Origin: Adiantum capillus-veneris
Taxonomy: Eukaryota > Streptophyta > Polypodiopsida > Polypodiales > Pteridaceae
DNA length: 64,000 bases
NCBI GenBank assembly: GCA_014529385.2
Contig: CM043942.1
Span: 22,650,991 to 22,714,990 of the forward strand
Reading direction: 5' to 3'
Shown here: in pieces, positions 35,933 through 47,245 of the stretch
How positions within the stretch are numbered: position 1 is the stretch's first letter
How the letters are laid out: every line of letters begins with the position of its first letter
Program-made: the position numbers and the translations under genes
The notes under the pieces: model-generated
Databases searched by the model: none
Told to the model about the DNA's origin: nothing
What the model saw: only the letters and a program-made list of their open reading frames with translations

Positions 35933-36350
35933 CAACTGCATGGGCTGCGATTCCTCAACCGAGCAAGGCGGAGATGCGTTGAAGACGCATCAACTAAAAG
36001 TATGTAACCTCTATCTGATTTATCTTCAAATTCTTACCACAGGAGATGGCCTCTTTTACCTTTTTTGAGTATCACCTCGCCTCCTTAACACATCTGCCTC
36101 TACCTGGACATCATTTGAACCAGCAAACGTGTCTAACCCTCCCAAACATGTAAAGTGGAGCTCCTCTCAAGAGAACCCCGTATCCATTGGATAACACACT
36201 GCACAGTTGCACTTACAAGCATACTTTTCAACCATGAGTCACGTACCTCTTTTGAAAACCTTGGACACATCCTAGGAATCTCCATCATCTTCCATAGAGC
36301 ACACCTACTGTATTGGTTCCATCATTGGCTCCATGCTCTTCTATCACCAT

Positions 36351-37092
36351 CTACTGTGGAGTTGTCTCCATGTTTGTAGCACCGTCAATTCCAGCATCAT
36401 CAAGCCCTTCTTCATCAATTGGCCCTTCAAGGTCAATCATCCCCTTAGCTTTTTTGGCTCCATTTGCATGCTCTTCAAATACCTCCTCTTCCACTTCATC
36501 CACCATTTCATCCCTAGCCAAGATTGCTTTACCTTTCATAGAAAAATTTTGTACCTATTGCACCATTGTATCACAATCCATAGCAACTTTTACCAGCATA
36601 GTCATTAGCATGGCACCACACAACATCTCTACCTTCATATTTCGTAGGTTTGGAGCCCTCCACTTAGACTTCATCGAGCACATTGGCTTGCATTTCTTCC
36701 TTCTCCTCACATACATCTTTCACATCTTTATCCACATGTAGAAGATCAAATTCCTCATATCTTGAGTGGGATGAATTGGTTTCCCATGTTGTATTAGCAT
36801 CCATTTCTTCTTCCGTCTCAAGAACAGGGATTTCCTCTACTTTCATTGCTTCAATATCATCTACAAACCACACCTTGTGACCTCTAGCACACACCAATGG
36901 ATCTTCACCGACCATACTTGAGTTTGCATGTGCATCTTCTTCCAGTTCTAGAATCACTTGCACTTCTTCCATAATTGGAGCCTCTCTAATTGGCATCTTT
37001 GGCATAGAAACCACTCCACCTCTTTGCATCAGCCATAGAACGGTCGGTTCCTCTTGGACCTGCATATCCCTTTGCATCAACCTTGGCTTCAC
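36351..37092 (-). pseudogene. Acidic segment of element H
   Basis: Two minus-strand stretches (37092-36664, 36539-36351) rich in Glu, Asp and Met, such as EEVQVILELEEDAHANSS and EMVDEVEEEVFEEHANGAK. No domain is recognised. They lie downstream of the gag piece and may be its C-terminal tail or a separate accessory part. Confidence 0.4.
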
Positions 37093-37139
37093 TGCAATTG
37101 CATTGACCTACCTAAGAACCACAGCATTTGATAGACCAT

Positions 37140-37700
37140 GCCTCACTGTTCACTTCTTCAACATCTTCTTGGTCTAACCTCTTGCCAAATTTACTGCTTT
37201 CGCATACGTCACAAGCCCATCCCCTTCAACCTTATCTCAAGCCTCCTCATGCAAGCAATCCATGAACCTGCTTAATTTCAAAAAATCAACATTTTTTGTA
37301 GAGTTACCTCCATCAGCTGTCTCGAAAGGGCTTCAAATTTCCATTCAAAAGCTCAAAATATATGTCTAGACTTTGCTTTAGACCATCCACTGGCTTTGGC
37401 TTTACCTCATGCAGTTGTACATCCGACACATATTGGCGTTGAAAAGCCTCTTCCAAAGCTATCCAATTTGCCTTTTCTTCATCTTGCAATCTGTTGTACC
37501 ATCTTTTCGCTTTGCCACAAACCAACAATGGAAAAATTCAAACTGCACCTTCTTCTCTTGTGCCCTTCTCTCTAGCACAAATAGACCATAATCCTATAGC
37601 CAAGTTTTTGCATCTTCCACCCAAATGAAAGTTGGAAAACCCATCCATGTCATCTTTCATAGCACACCTACTCTTCAAAATCTATACCTCATCAGCTCCA
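37140..37700 (-). pseudogene. Gag fragment of element H
   Basis: On the minus strand VCGKAKRWYNRLQDEEKANWIALEEAFQRQYV (around 37520-37430) is a retrotransposon Gag capsid signature (GKAxxWYxxL). The upstream sequence to about 37700 fits the preceding part in another frame (FHLGGRCKNLAIGLWSI). The reading frame stops at 37313, before any zinc knuckle. Confidence 0.65.
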
Positions 37701-37755
37701 AAACCACGACTCCGCCTTCAAATAGGAGCAATCAGATGCTCTTTAGTGGATAGAA

Positions 37756-38684
37756 GATGGAGAGGGGGAATGGGAACACACCCAAAAACACAACACAGAT
37801 ACCTCTCTATAGCCTAGGGCACTCACAACACCCCCACCCACTAGAAATCACAATCAAAGCCTCACATCTTGGCAAGCACACCATCGTTTTCATGCATACC
37901 AATGCATGCATTCTTTGCACCATCAAGTGACAACATACCACACCAATTTTGCCCATTTGTAGCTGTCACACAGCACACACCACTCTCTCTTTCTCTCTTA
38001 ATGGGGAAGAAATAGCACACAATTTGTCTATAGTTTGCTTTGATTTTAAGCAAAACATCATCTACAAACACCATGAAACTCGGCTACACCGCGGCTCCAT
38101 TGGCATGACATGGATGAGTGCAAAAACTCTAATTTTGGCAACCTTTATTGGTGCCCTTGGTGGCTCCAAAGCTATCCAAAACCCTCCTTCATTGGAGCTC
38201 TTTCTCTCCCAAAAAACTATTGAGAAGTCTCCAAAACGAGCTCTCCCCAATGGCAAAATAATGGGGCCCTTTAGGGCGTGTGCAATAGCTACTTTTAGTC
38301 AACAAATTTTGCTATTAGTGGTCTTGCCTTGCATGTGAAGTTGCCTTCTATTCTTGGCTTTGTTTGAGGCCCAAGTCACCGTATGCACAATCTCTTAAGT
38401 GGGGCACCGTTGGCACCGTCGGTGCTCCCAAGACTCCCCTCAAAAAACATTGGCCCGGAGGGACGTGGAACCGGCCCCTTATTGGGTATGCCATGTCAAT
38501 AGTGTACAACGCTCTTAAATGCCATCGTTGATGGCCACACCGCCAAAATCTGCCAAAGCATTGCCCGCGTGTGCCCAACACCGCCCAGCTCTTTGGTACT
38601 TGCTCTAGCCCTTTACCATGCACCTGTCAGCATACATATCCACGCTTGTACCCTCTGCTATGGTCGAACCACTTTGGCTGCACC
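37756..38684. repeat. Right long direct repeat (putative LTR) of element H
   Basis: Partner of 34173-35160, truncated or interrupted at the right by LINE sequence. It carries a small insertion (GCACCGTTGGCACCGTCGGT region, around 38405) absent from the left copy. Confidence 0.7.
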
Positions 38685-38694
38685 AATGTGCTGC

Positions 38695-39540
38695 TACCAT
38701 TCCCGAGTAGAGTGAAAGTGTTCAATTCATTTTTTATTCCTATCATTGCCTTTTAACGGTCCACTGCTTAAGTTCGCCAAATGCAATTGGAAATATTTCT
38801 TGAAACTGGTGAAAAGGTTTTTGTGGAAGAGCGACCCTAAAGACTTGATGCTCTAGCAGCAGACACGATGGGATTCTATGGCTAGACCTCTAGAGCAAGG
38901 CGGTATAGGAATTCTTAGCCCTAATACTCATGCAAAATCCCAATGTGCCAAGTTTATGGTGGAAATCCTGGAGCAAGTCCAAGCCTCGACTATTATGACC
39001 AAGGCTATGGTGGACAATGCTAGACTATGTGCTGCAAGGTGGACAATGGAAACTACTAAAAATGCATGACAAGATGCTTGCCTCGTAGTGGGCTACCCTA
39101 AAGCTTGGAGGTTTAATGGGCGAGCTAGTTTGGAAGTGTAACAGAGCAGCTAAGGCTTTGGAATGGGGAGAGGTTCCAAGATACTTTCACAATTCAATGA
39201 CTCAATTGTCCCTTGGCTATCTAAGGTAGATAGCATCATTCTAAACCCTTTTTGGAGGGAGATGGCCAGAAAGATCAATAGCAAAGGACTACAACAATTG
39301 GACCAATTCTGGGATAGAAGGAGCATAATGTGGAAAGGAACAAACCAACTAGCTTACATTTCCATCTCAACTGAATACAAATATTGTTGGCCAATAGAGT
39401 CTTAGAAAGGCTTGACAGTTGTTGGCTGCTTGACTACAAGTCTAGTTTTGAGTGGAAGGCAGATAATTTGCCAACAAAATATGAACTTTCTGACAAGTCT
39501 CCATCTCCATGCCATTATAATAAGCCATAAATTGTACCTT
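38695..39540 (+). pseudogene. LINE ORF2 C-terminal fragment
   Basis: Plus-strand remnant of a plant LINE: FLWKSDPKDL, then DSMARPLEQGGIGILSPNTHAKSQCAKFMVEIL (around 38870-38980), then SIVPWLSKVDSIILNPFWREMARKINSKGLQQLDQFWD (39210-39320). This is the region after RT leading to the zinc-finger-like end. It resembles the minus-strand LINE at 1640-4180 in the shared EQGGIGIL and KGL(D/Q)QL blocks, so both come from one family. 5' truncation at the border of H's right repeat fits LINE insertion; no tail or target duplication is seen. Confidence 0.72.
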
Positions 39541-39774
39541 TTCTTAGCATCCTTAAACCTAGTTCCTCCAACAAAATACTTTTCTTAAATTGGATAAGAG
39601 CTTAATTATTGCATTAAAAATTGGTTTTAGCATGTGTGTAAAGACATAATTTCTCCAAATTATATGGTTGAAAGTGAGCTTAGATATAATTACCCTAATC
39701 AAATGTAGTATAAAGAAATTATTTTCTAACTTAACAAGAATGATGCTACATGTTCAATTTGTAATGCACGAGCT
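39541..39774. other. Short AT-rich gap
   Basis: No feature recognised between the LINE and the copia fragment. Confidence 0.5.
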
Positions 39775-40297
39775 ATAACCTGCATGTGGCCCTAACTGAA
39801 CCATACTTTGGAAACTTAGAATGCTGCATTTTACCCAAAATACAAACTTCACAAACATGTTTGACAGGTGCTTCAAGAGGCAGCAAAGAAGCAACCATAT
39901 CAAATTTCTGCAAACGCAGCAAACTGGCAAAATTTAGATGACCAAAACGTGTATGCCAAAGTTTTGCATCTCAAATAGCCTTTGAATCCACAACTGCATT
40001 TGCAAAATTCTACCCACACTTGTTATTCAAAGTGAGCTTAATAAAGCCCACGACATAATATGCCAGATGCAACAAATTCATCACCAAAACTGAGATCACG
40101 TATTGTACATCTATCATCTACAAACTTGACTACAAGTCCAAGTCTAGCAAGTGAAGATACAGACAAAAGATTCTTCTTGATCCCAAGTACATAAAGTGCA
40201 TCAGCAAGTGTTAAAGAACTACCATTTGCGGTAGTAAGCACAATCTTTCCAACTCCCTGAACTGGATAAGAGGCATTGTTGGCACAAGTGACTGAAT
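39775..40297 (-). pseudogene. Copia protease/pre-integrase fragment related to element G
   Basis: On the minus strand the segment aligns with 31310-31830 of element G: ANNAS, ANGSSLTLADALYVLGIKKNLLSVSSLARLGLVVKFVDDRCTI, and the pre-integrase block down to CRL-like sequence. It starts abruptly at about 40297 and ends at about 39775, so it is an internal slice without LTR. Confidence 0.8.
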
Positions 40298-40550
40298 CAT
40301 CTCACCTTCTGGTACTCGATGCAGTTGGATTTCCTTCACATATCCGCGAAGGTACTTTGTCACATCTTTCCCATCAAACTGATCCATTTTGTTGACAACG
40401 GCTTGATTAGCTTTGGTTGTTGAGGCCTCCCATCTTTTTGAAGCATGTTGATGTTGCATGAATGAGGAAAATTCTTGAAACGTTTGCATTCTCGTTGGGT
40501 CAAAATGCATACCATGTTACTCCACATTATCACCCATGGTTACCCATAAA
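40298..40550 (-). pseudogene. Gag N-terminal fragment of another element, fused to the copia slice
   Basis: Minus-strand MHFDPTRMQTFQEFSSFMQHQ and MDQFDGKDVTKYLRGYVKEIQLHRVPEGE resemble the N-terminus of a Ty3-type Gag (xFDGxDVTxFL). An upstream ATG at about 40541 (MGDNVE) is in frame but followed by a stop. The reading frame runs straight into copia sequence at 40297, so the two parts are a chimera. Confidence 0.55.
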
Positions 40551-42611
40551 CTCTTACCCTGGCAGATTCGTATTGGGTTCACCAAAAATATGGCAAGAAG
40601 TTGGAGTTCTTGTCATGTCAACAAGGTACCGGACCTCTTGCTGTGAGAGCTTGTGAGGAGGTAGCAAAGGATTCACTCCATGAAGTGTGGTTTTTGGTGG
40701 TGAATAAGTGAAGCCATAAAAGACTCTCTGTCACCCTCTCATGTACACATAGAACTCTCAAAATAAGACAAAGATGAAAACATCCAAGATGTGATCATAC
40801 CTAATCAAGGGTAGGATGAAAGGATTTATTGAGGCATTTATAGTGGCTAATCTTGTCTTCCAAAAAAACCCCGAATTGTTCTTTGAAACTGTAATTTCTT
40901 ATTCACAAAGATGTATATATTTTGCCTAGTGATTGAAATGAGTTATGTATACAAGTCTTCATGGTTCATAATCAATCAAGACTCACCCTCTAGAGAAAAA
41001 TAAATATGTGCACATCAAATGAGTTAGAATAATCTAGGAATGCTAGAATAATGGGGAGTGCAGAGAGAAGAATTTCTTGTAGTCTCTCAGGTCCAAAAAC
41101 AAATATAATGCTTTGTTGGAAGTGAATTTTTCCACTTAAACACACATTAACCCTAAGAGATCGTACATTATGGAAAGGGTGAAAGTAGACATCGTGCTAG
41201 ATATTTAGTTAAGATATATAAGCATATAGAAAAGGATCTGGTTATGGCCGGTAGCTAGAGATAGAGGTAGAGGCTTATGTAGAGAAAGATAGGTGATTAT
41301 GGAGCAAGATAGTTGGAGAGATAGATTAGCAAATAATGTAAGGGAGGTAGAGGTAGATTTGGTTAGAGAAGAAGATAAAGTTAGAGATATAGGTTGGATT
41401 AGAGATGAAAAAAAACAACAAGAAACCAACAAAACCTCAAAGTAAAACACCTCTTACTTGAAAAACCCTTCGGGAGTTATTCGCCATTTTGATGGAGAGA
41501 GAAGAAGAGGGAAGAATTCAAGCCTTGATTGATGCACCAAGTTCAAGTCCTTCTTTGATTAGAGTTGATCTTCCAAAGATTGCTTGCAAGATTGGCTAGT
41601 CTTCCTCAAGGAGCACATGTAGGCTTAGACTTATGTTTATGGCTAAATACAATTAGGCATTAATCCTCTCACTTTATAATGAATGTTTTTAAGGAAGAAG
41701 AGGTCCCCTTTTATAGGTGAACGGAACCCCCAAGGGTTACACAAGAAAGAGAGGAGCCAGTGTGAACTGGAACTGACAAAGTTTGAAATGGGCTATCCCT
41801 GCATGATGTGAGCAGACTATGGTCCACTATTTTGAGCATATCTCCTCAACCATGGCTCCAAATAAATAAATAAAATTAGGGGCAAAAAAGGCAGACCATA
41901 AGCTACAATCCCCATTTTATATACTTTTTCCAATTCGGATTGGAACCATGTGTAAAAAACTCATCAAAATAGGGTATCTTTCTGACAGCAAAAGCCTTCT
42001 TGTGGTCTCCTTAGCGTGGAATTTCATTTGATTCCAATGAACGCCTCATGCAATATGAAAGCATGACATTTCTCATTGACAAAGTTTTTTAAGCATCCTT
42101 TCAATAATGCATTAAACTAGGAGTATCTTTGAAAATCCTGCAAGCGAGTGTCCTACTAGGATTTGATTCCTTTCTAGTAGCTATTAAAAAGAAATATAAG
42201 AAAAATATGGAAAAAACATAGAATATATATATATTGGAAGCACACTAGCTACAGGATCTACTAGAGTGTGAGGTAATAATGGAATAGTAAAAAGAAATAT
42301 CCAATGCTTTTTTTCCCAAGTTAAAGAGGTGCGGTTATTGACGCTTTTTCCCATAATACTTTGTAACGATAAAGTAAGAATATTTTACCCTTAAGATAAA
42401 TACTAGGATGAGATAGAAAGCTTATTATTATACTTAGATATGCATATATGAATTATGGTAATTATGCTTATATATCTAAAAAGTCATAACATAAATCTCT
42501 TGGCATTCATTCCCACTATGTGCATGTCACAACACGACATCGTACACTTGCAAAAGACAAGTCAAACTGAGAAGGGGATGAGTTTTTTCAAGGATAGTAA
42601 GGGGGAAAGTT
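40551..42611. other. Non-coding stretch, possible minus-strand LTR
   Basis: No gene seen. The minus strand has TATAAAAGGGG at 41705-41715, upstream of the gag fragment at 40550, so part of this may be its LTR/leader. At 41205-41450 the DNA is a purine-rich GAGATAGA-type low-complexity tract. Confidence 0.4.
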
Positions 42612-43250
42612 GTTGGATCATGCATTAGTTACTTAGTTTGGTTCATGCGGTAGCTTTACTCTTGGAGATTCTTAGCATGTGGGGAATGATAAAAAAGAAC
42701 GGGCCTTGTGGGATTTTTGGAACATTCTCTATCACTCTCTCACACTCTCAAGTGCCCCTTGGTGACCAAGAAAGTCCTCTTTCTCCCTCCCTCTCACATG
42801 GGAGCTCAAGATATGGTTTCTATGCTCAAGCTCTTGGCTATGGATGCAAATCCAAGCAAGAAGATTCATGAAAACTCATCTTCTTCTTCTTTATTATTCT
42901 AGCTATACTAAGATCTTTCCCATGGAGTAAGCATTACAAAATACTACCTCTTTCCTTAATAAATACTTATTTTCACCTTCATCTACCTCCATCTCTGTAG
43001 TCCTTTCCACTAAGGAGTGTCTAGGGATTGGGAAGGAGGATCACATCATTATAAATCATGAATCTTACCATCTTCATGGTTCAAGGAATGTCCACAAGAG
43101 CACAAGCTTGTATTGTATCAAAGCTCTCATTGAGAGAATTATAATACAAACTTCTTTTCCAATGGGGACCGACTTCAGGCAAATCTGGTCCTCAACAAGT
43201 TTTCAAGATTAATGCAATTTTCTCTTCAAGTTATATTATTTGAACCTAGG
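42612..43250 (+). repeat. Diverged chromovirus-type LTR
   Basis: Preceded by the purine tract AGTAAGGGGGAAAG and starting TGTTGGATCATGC. Its right half parallels the LTRs of A and B: ATTGTATCAAAGCTCTC, GAGAGAATTATAATACAAA, GGGGACCGACTTC...GGTCCTCAAC correspond to ATTGTACCAAGTCTCTC, GAGAGAATCTATAATACAAA and GGGGACCGGCTCC...GGTCCTCAAC in A. So it is the 3' LTR of a related element whose 3' end is not clear. Confidence 0.55.
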
Positions 43251-43253
43251 AAT

Positions 43254-43410
43254 GACGCAGGCCGATGCCTGGGGAGCGTTTCATTACATGTTTGAAAACC
43301 TCAAAACGACGCAGGCCGATGCCTGGGGAGTGTTTGGTTGTAAGCTTGAACCTCCAAGCGACGCAGACTGCGGTTTGGGGAGCATTTGGTTGTACAGTCC
43401 TCTGAGCTCA
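43254..43410. repeat. GC-rich tandem repeat, period 52-54 bp, three copies
   Basis: Units start at 43254, 43308 and 43360 with GACGCAG; the first two share GACGCAGGCCGATGCCTGGG. The open frame through them is probably accidental. Confidence 0.8.
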
Positions 43411-43898
43411 CGGCCCGGACCTTTTAAGGTTATTTGCGGGAGGAGTGATGAGGTAGTCGTTGAGGAGCTTCATACCACAGACCGTTTGTCTCGGGGGAGT
43501 GCTCAGTGGTGCTGTTTGTTGTGTCTTGTAACATGCATATGTGAGCAATTGTGTTACATTGTGATGTGCCAACTATTGAATATTCCTAATTGGTGAGATT
43601 GCATGGGTATGTAATTCTAGTGCATCAAGACACCTGTGGAAGATCAGTGCGGTCTGGGTGTGATGGCTAATTTTACTATGCTGGAATATCAAGATTCCCG
43701 ATTTGGACGAAAGGAGAAGCCAACTCCTTGATCAAAAGAGCCAAAAGGAGAAGCTAACTCCTTAACAAAAAAAAAGAGCAAACCGATTGTCCCTCGGATA
43801 GTCCCTCGGAATGTCCCTCTAAAATTTTTGAGCTAACTTGAGTTCTTTTACAAATATGTTGTAATTGCGGACGATTAATTTCTTTCAAGAAGAGGGGA
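43411..43898 (+). other. 3' internal end of element C
   Basis: No coding motif. It ends in the purine-rich tract CAAGAAGAGGGGA immediately before TGTCACAAAC, the start of an LTR, so it is the 3' internal end of a Ty3-type element. Confidence 0.45.
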
Positions 43899-43908
43899 TG
43901 TCACAAAC

Positions 43909-44633
43909 TGTAATGGAAATGGCCTATGAACTTTGAGAATAGCAGAATTAAGAGAATTAGAGTGACCATTTTTGTGAGATTACTTTGAGAATATGGAGGG
44001 TGAACTTAATTAATGGTAGCAACATAAACATAGTACGTAATTAACTTGGCATGAACAATACTTTTTCAAGAGAGAGAGTATTAGAGAACATGACAATAGA
44101 TGAGGACCATATTTACTTGGAGCCGGTCCCCCCTCCAAAAGGTGTTGGGGACCCTCCAAAAGGTGTTTGTATTATAGATTCTCCCATCAAGAGAGACTTT
44201 GTTACAATACAATCTTTGTGTTCCTTGTGACATTGGTGATGCTATGAAGATGGAAAGCTTCATACATCATGAGCTTAACATAAAATTTGCAAAAAGCATT
44301 AACTATCCCAAGCCTCAGTCCCAAGGCCTCAAACACCTTCGAAGGTGGAGAGAGCTAGCGGGGAATGAGGGTAGGGAAGCGGAAGAGAAACATTCCATAG
44401 GAGAAAGAAATTGTTCCTCACTTATCATCACTCTTCTTGCTTAGCATAGCATAAAAGCATAGTAGTGAAGATGAAGAAGATGGCAAGCTTAAGCATTGAA
44501 GCATGGCTCTTGGTTGGATTTGCATTCCATAGTCAAAAGTGTTGGTGTAAGCTCTCTACTTCTCAACAAACTTGGAGTAGGAGATGGAGCTCTTGCATTT
44601 TGCACTCCGCAAAATGATAGAATGTGTGTGTGT

Positions 44634-44684
<51 letters not shown>

Positions 44685-45409
44685 TGTGTGTGGGAGAGTA
44701 TACCACCCCACTCATGCTTGGTCCGGACCTCTCTCTCTCTCTCTCTCTCTCATTATTTAATTATGTCCTTTAAACATGTGTCCTCTTTTTCCTCTTTGAG
44801 AGAAAGAACTTAATTATTTATTTTTATGTATCTAAATTCTCATTGGACCATTTTAAAACCTATCCATTAGCATCCAAACACATCATGAGGACCACATGTG
44901 GAGGATCATTTGAACATGTGTCTTTTATGCTTATTAAGTCATTGGGTTGAATGGAATACTTCAAGGACTTATCAATCAAGCATGTCACATTCATGTCTCT
45001 TGTGAGTTATCTTTGAATTGAATACTTCAAGAACTTTAATCATTTAAGCATGTAAGAAACACCTCAAGCTTTTGGATCAAGTTCCCGCAAGCCAACAAGC
45101 ACCTCATGCGTGGGTAGGATTCCCACCTCAAGGTCAGCCCTAGCTTGCCTAAGGTCAAAGGACTTTGAATAATAACTTTTGGATGTCCTTAATGAAGCTA
45201 ACCCTACGGTCTCTAAGCTCCATTAGGTAGCATTGCTCTTTGACAGACCATCTCTCGTTTGGACCCCTTTACCATTAGCCCCGTGTTGAGATAGATCCGT
45301 AAGCACATGTCTATATTCTAACCCTTTTTCCCGTTTATTATCCCACATTAAATGATCAATTCAATATGAGAAAATCATTTGGGTTGGTTAGATATTAGAT
45401 TTTATGACA
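43909..45409 (-). repeat. 3' LTR of element B
   Basis: Reads TGTAATGGAAATGG to TTTTATGACA on the plus strand, the reverse complement of TGTCAT...CATTACA as in A. Contains a (GT)n run (about 44623-44690) and (CT)n (about 44730-44751). About 270 bp present here (around 44755-45010) are missing from the 5' LTR. Confidence 0.9.
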
Positions 45410-45411
45410 TT

Positions 45412-45424
45412 ACCCTCTCTCTTG
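45412..45424 (-). other. Polypurine tract of element B
   Basis: On the minus strand AAGAGAGAGGGTAA precedes the TGTCAT of the 3' LTR, nearly identical to element A's tract. Confidence 0.7.
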
Positions 45425-45767
45425 AATATCATAGTCGTCCTCGACTATGAGGTAAAAGAGATAAATCCATAGTCATTAGTCAATTTGTCTTAGCGGGTAG
45501 AGGATCCCTTTTTACCCTACGACATCATTCCAAGATGGATGACTAATCCATTTGATGCTTGGGAGCCATAGCTGTCGCAATCATTTCTGCTCTTTAGTCC
45601 AGTTCAAGCTCCCAAGTAGAGTGACAAATTCTACATGGTGTTTGAGAGACGTCGTCATCACAAACATGATTCTTGGTATGCATACTACTTAAATTTGTGC
45701 ACAATAAAGAGATAATTAGTCTTATAAGATAAAACATTGATCATTTAAAAGAAACATGTACATTTTC

Positions 45768-47230
45768 TTACTCTAATGTAGCATTGTAAGTGTTGACAAG
45801 GTTCATACTATCCTCAAGTTGGATTCCTTGCATCCATCTAGCATCTTCAAAAGGATAATTTTTGAACTTAATAAGATACCATCGGATAATCTTACCATGT
45901 CTTAGTACCTTGTCTTCATGCCAAAGGATAGCTTTGGGTTGTAGCACCTCTTCTTGGTCTTCAATTTCGGGAGGGTCTTCAATAACTGGTTCATTTGGAG
46001 GCTCTCCTTTGTAGGGCTTAAGTAGGCTCACATGAAAAGCATTGTGTATGAGCCAATGGTTAGGCAACTTGAGTTGATAATCCACCTCATTGATTGGCTT
46101 CAAAATTTGAAAAGGACCATAGTATCTTTTTGCTAGTTTAGCATAACACTTTTGATGGCCAGTAGGATTTTTGCCCGTCGTTTGCCTCAATCAAGCCTTA
46201 GGAAACTTAAGTAAGATCCAATTATTTTCTTTAAACGTTAAGGCCCTTTTGTGCTTGTCAGCAGTAGCTTTTTGCCTTAGTTGAGAGATGGATATAGCCT
46301 CCTTAATCTTTTGTAAAGATGCTTGCAGGTCACGGCTATACTCATCGGCAGCGAAGATCTTTCCATGTACTTTAAGTAGCAAGGGACTTTGAGGTCTTCC
46401 CTCTAAGATTTCACGTGCTTTTCCCGCAGAAGTATGGGTAGTACAAGAGGTAATTACTTTTCCCATTGTGAGCGTTGATCTACTTCTATAACATAGGTCA
46501 TTAGTAGATCAAGAATTGTAAGATTGGCTATCTCACTTTAGCCATCTGTTTGTAGGTGATAGGCCGAAGAGAAATTCAATCTTGTACCTAGATTTTCGAA
46601 GAAACCTTTCCAAAAATTATTGGTCACTCTAGGATCTCTATCTGACATGATGGATGTTGGAAATTCATGGTGTTTGAAAATCTCGGATATAAAGAGAGTT
46701 GCCATTTGGTGTGCCTTAATAGTCTTCTTGACAGGGATAAAGTGTGTTTGCTTGCTAAACCTGTCGACTATTGTCCATATTCCCGTATTCCCATGGATAG
46801 ACTTGGGTAATCCAAAGATAAAATCCATGGATATACTCTCCTATGGTTAATTAGGGATTGGCAATTGCTGGAGCAATCCAGGTTTCTTCCCTCTATCATA
46901 CTTGGTATTCTGGCATATCGCACATTTTGAAACATACTCTTGTATGTCCACTTTCATGGTAGGTCAATAAAAATATGTCTCTACTCCTCGAAGAGTAGGT
47001 TGATTGCCTCTATGCCCCGCATAGGGAGGAGCATGGGATTCATATATGACTTTCTCACGAAGGGAGTGGGTAACACATAGCCTATTGCCATGGAGAAGAT
47101 AACCATCCTGCAAGGTGAACGGTTCATCTTTCTTCTTCAAAGCAAGGGCTGACATTATGTCTTTAAAGTCAGGGTCAGTAGCATACTCATCTATCATAGA
47201 AGATAGATCATTGTGAGTTGCTATAGACAC
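45768..47230 (-). pseudogene. Integrase with C-terminal chromodomain, element B
   Basis: The zinc-binding region at 47230-46964 ends HAPPYAGHRGNQPTLRGVETYFY. The catalytic core at 46828-46538 has MDFIFGLPKS (first Asp) and IMSDRDPRVTNNFW (second Asp); the third acidic position falls in the broken part near 46500. The C-terminal GPY/F module is at 46190-46060 (RYYGPFQILKPINEVDYQL, NAFHVSLLKPY). The chromodomain follows: ILWHEDKVLRHGKIIRWYLIKFKNYPFEDARW. Chromodomains steer chromovirus integration toward marked chromatin. Stops separate the pieces. Confidence 0.85.
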
Positions 47231-47245
47231 AGCATTAACTTTTGG

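Larger units (their letters stand above)
34173..38684 (-). mobile_element. Element H: gag-only element with long direct repeats
   Basis: Two direct repeats of nearly 1 kb (34173-35160 and 37756-38684) enclose 2.6 kb. The interior holds only gag-like sequence on the minus strand and an acidic segment; no protease, RT or integrase is seen. The size and content fit a non-autonomous LTR element (LARD-like). The right repeat is cut by a LINE fragment that begins near 38695. No clear primer-binding site or target duplication was found, so orientation rests on the gag strand only. Confidence 0.6.

Noticed and set aside
38190-38684. Minus-strand frames at 38348-38623 and 38062-38256 as genes
   Set aside because: They lie inside the right direct repeat of H and have partners in the left repeat; no domain.
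43240-43596. 118-aa frame across the GC-rich tandem repeat
   Set aside because: Repeat translation (TQADAWG units) without known domain; no evidence of a gene beyond openness.
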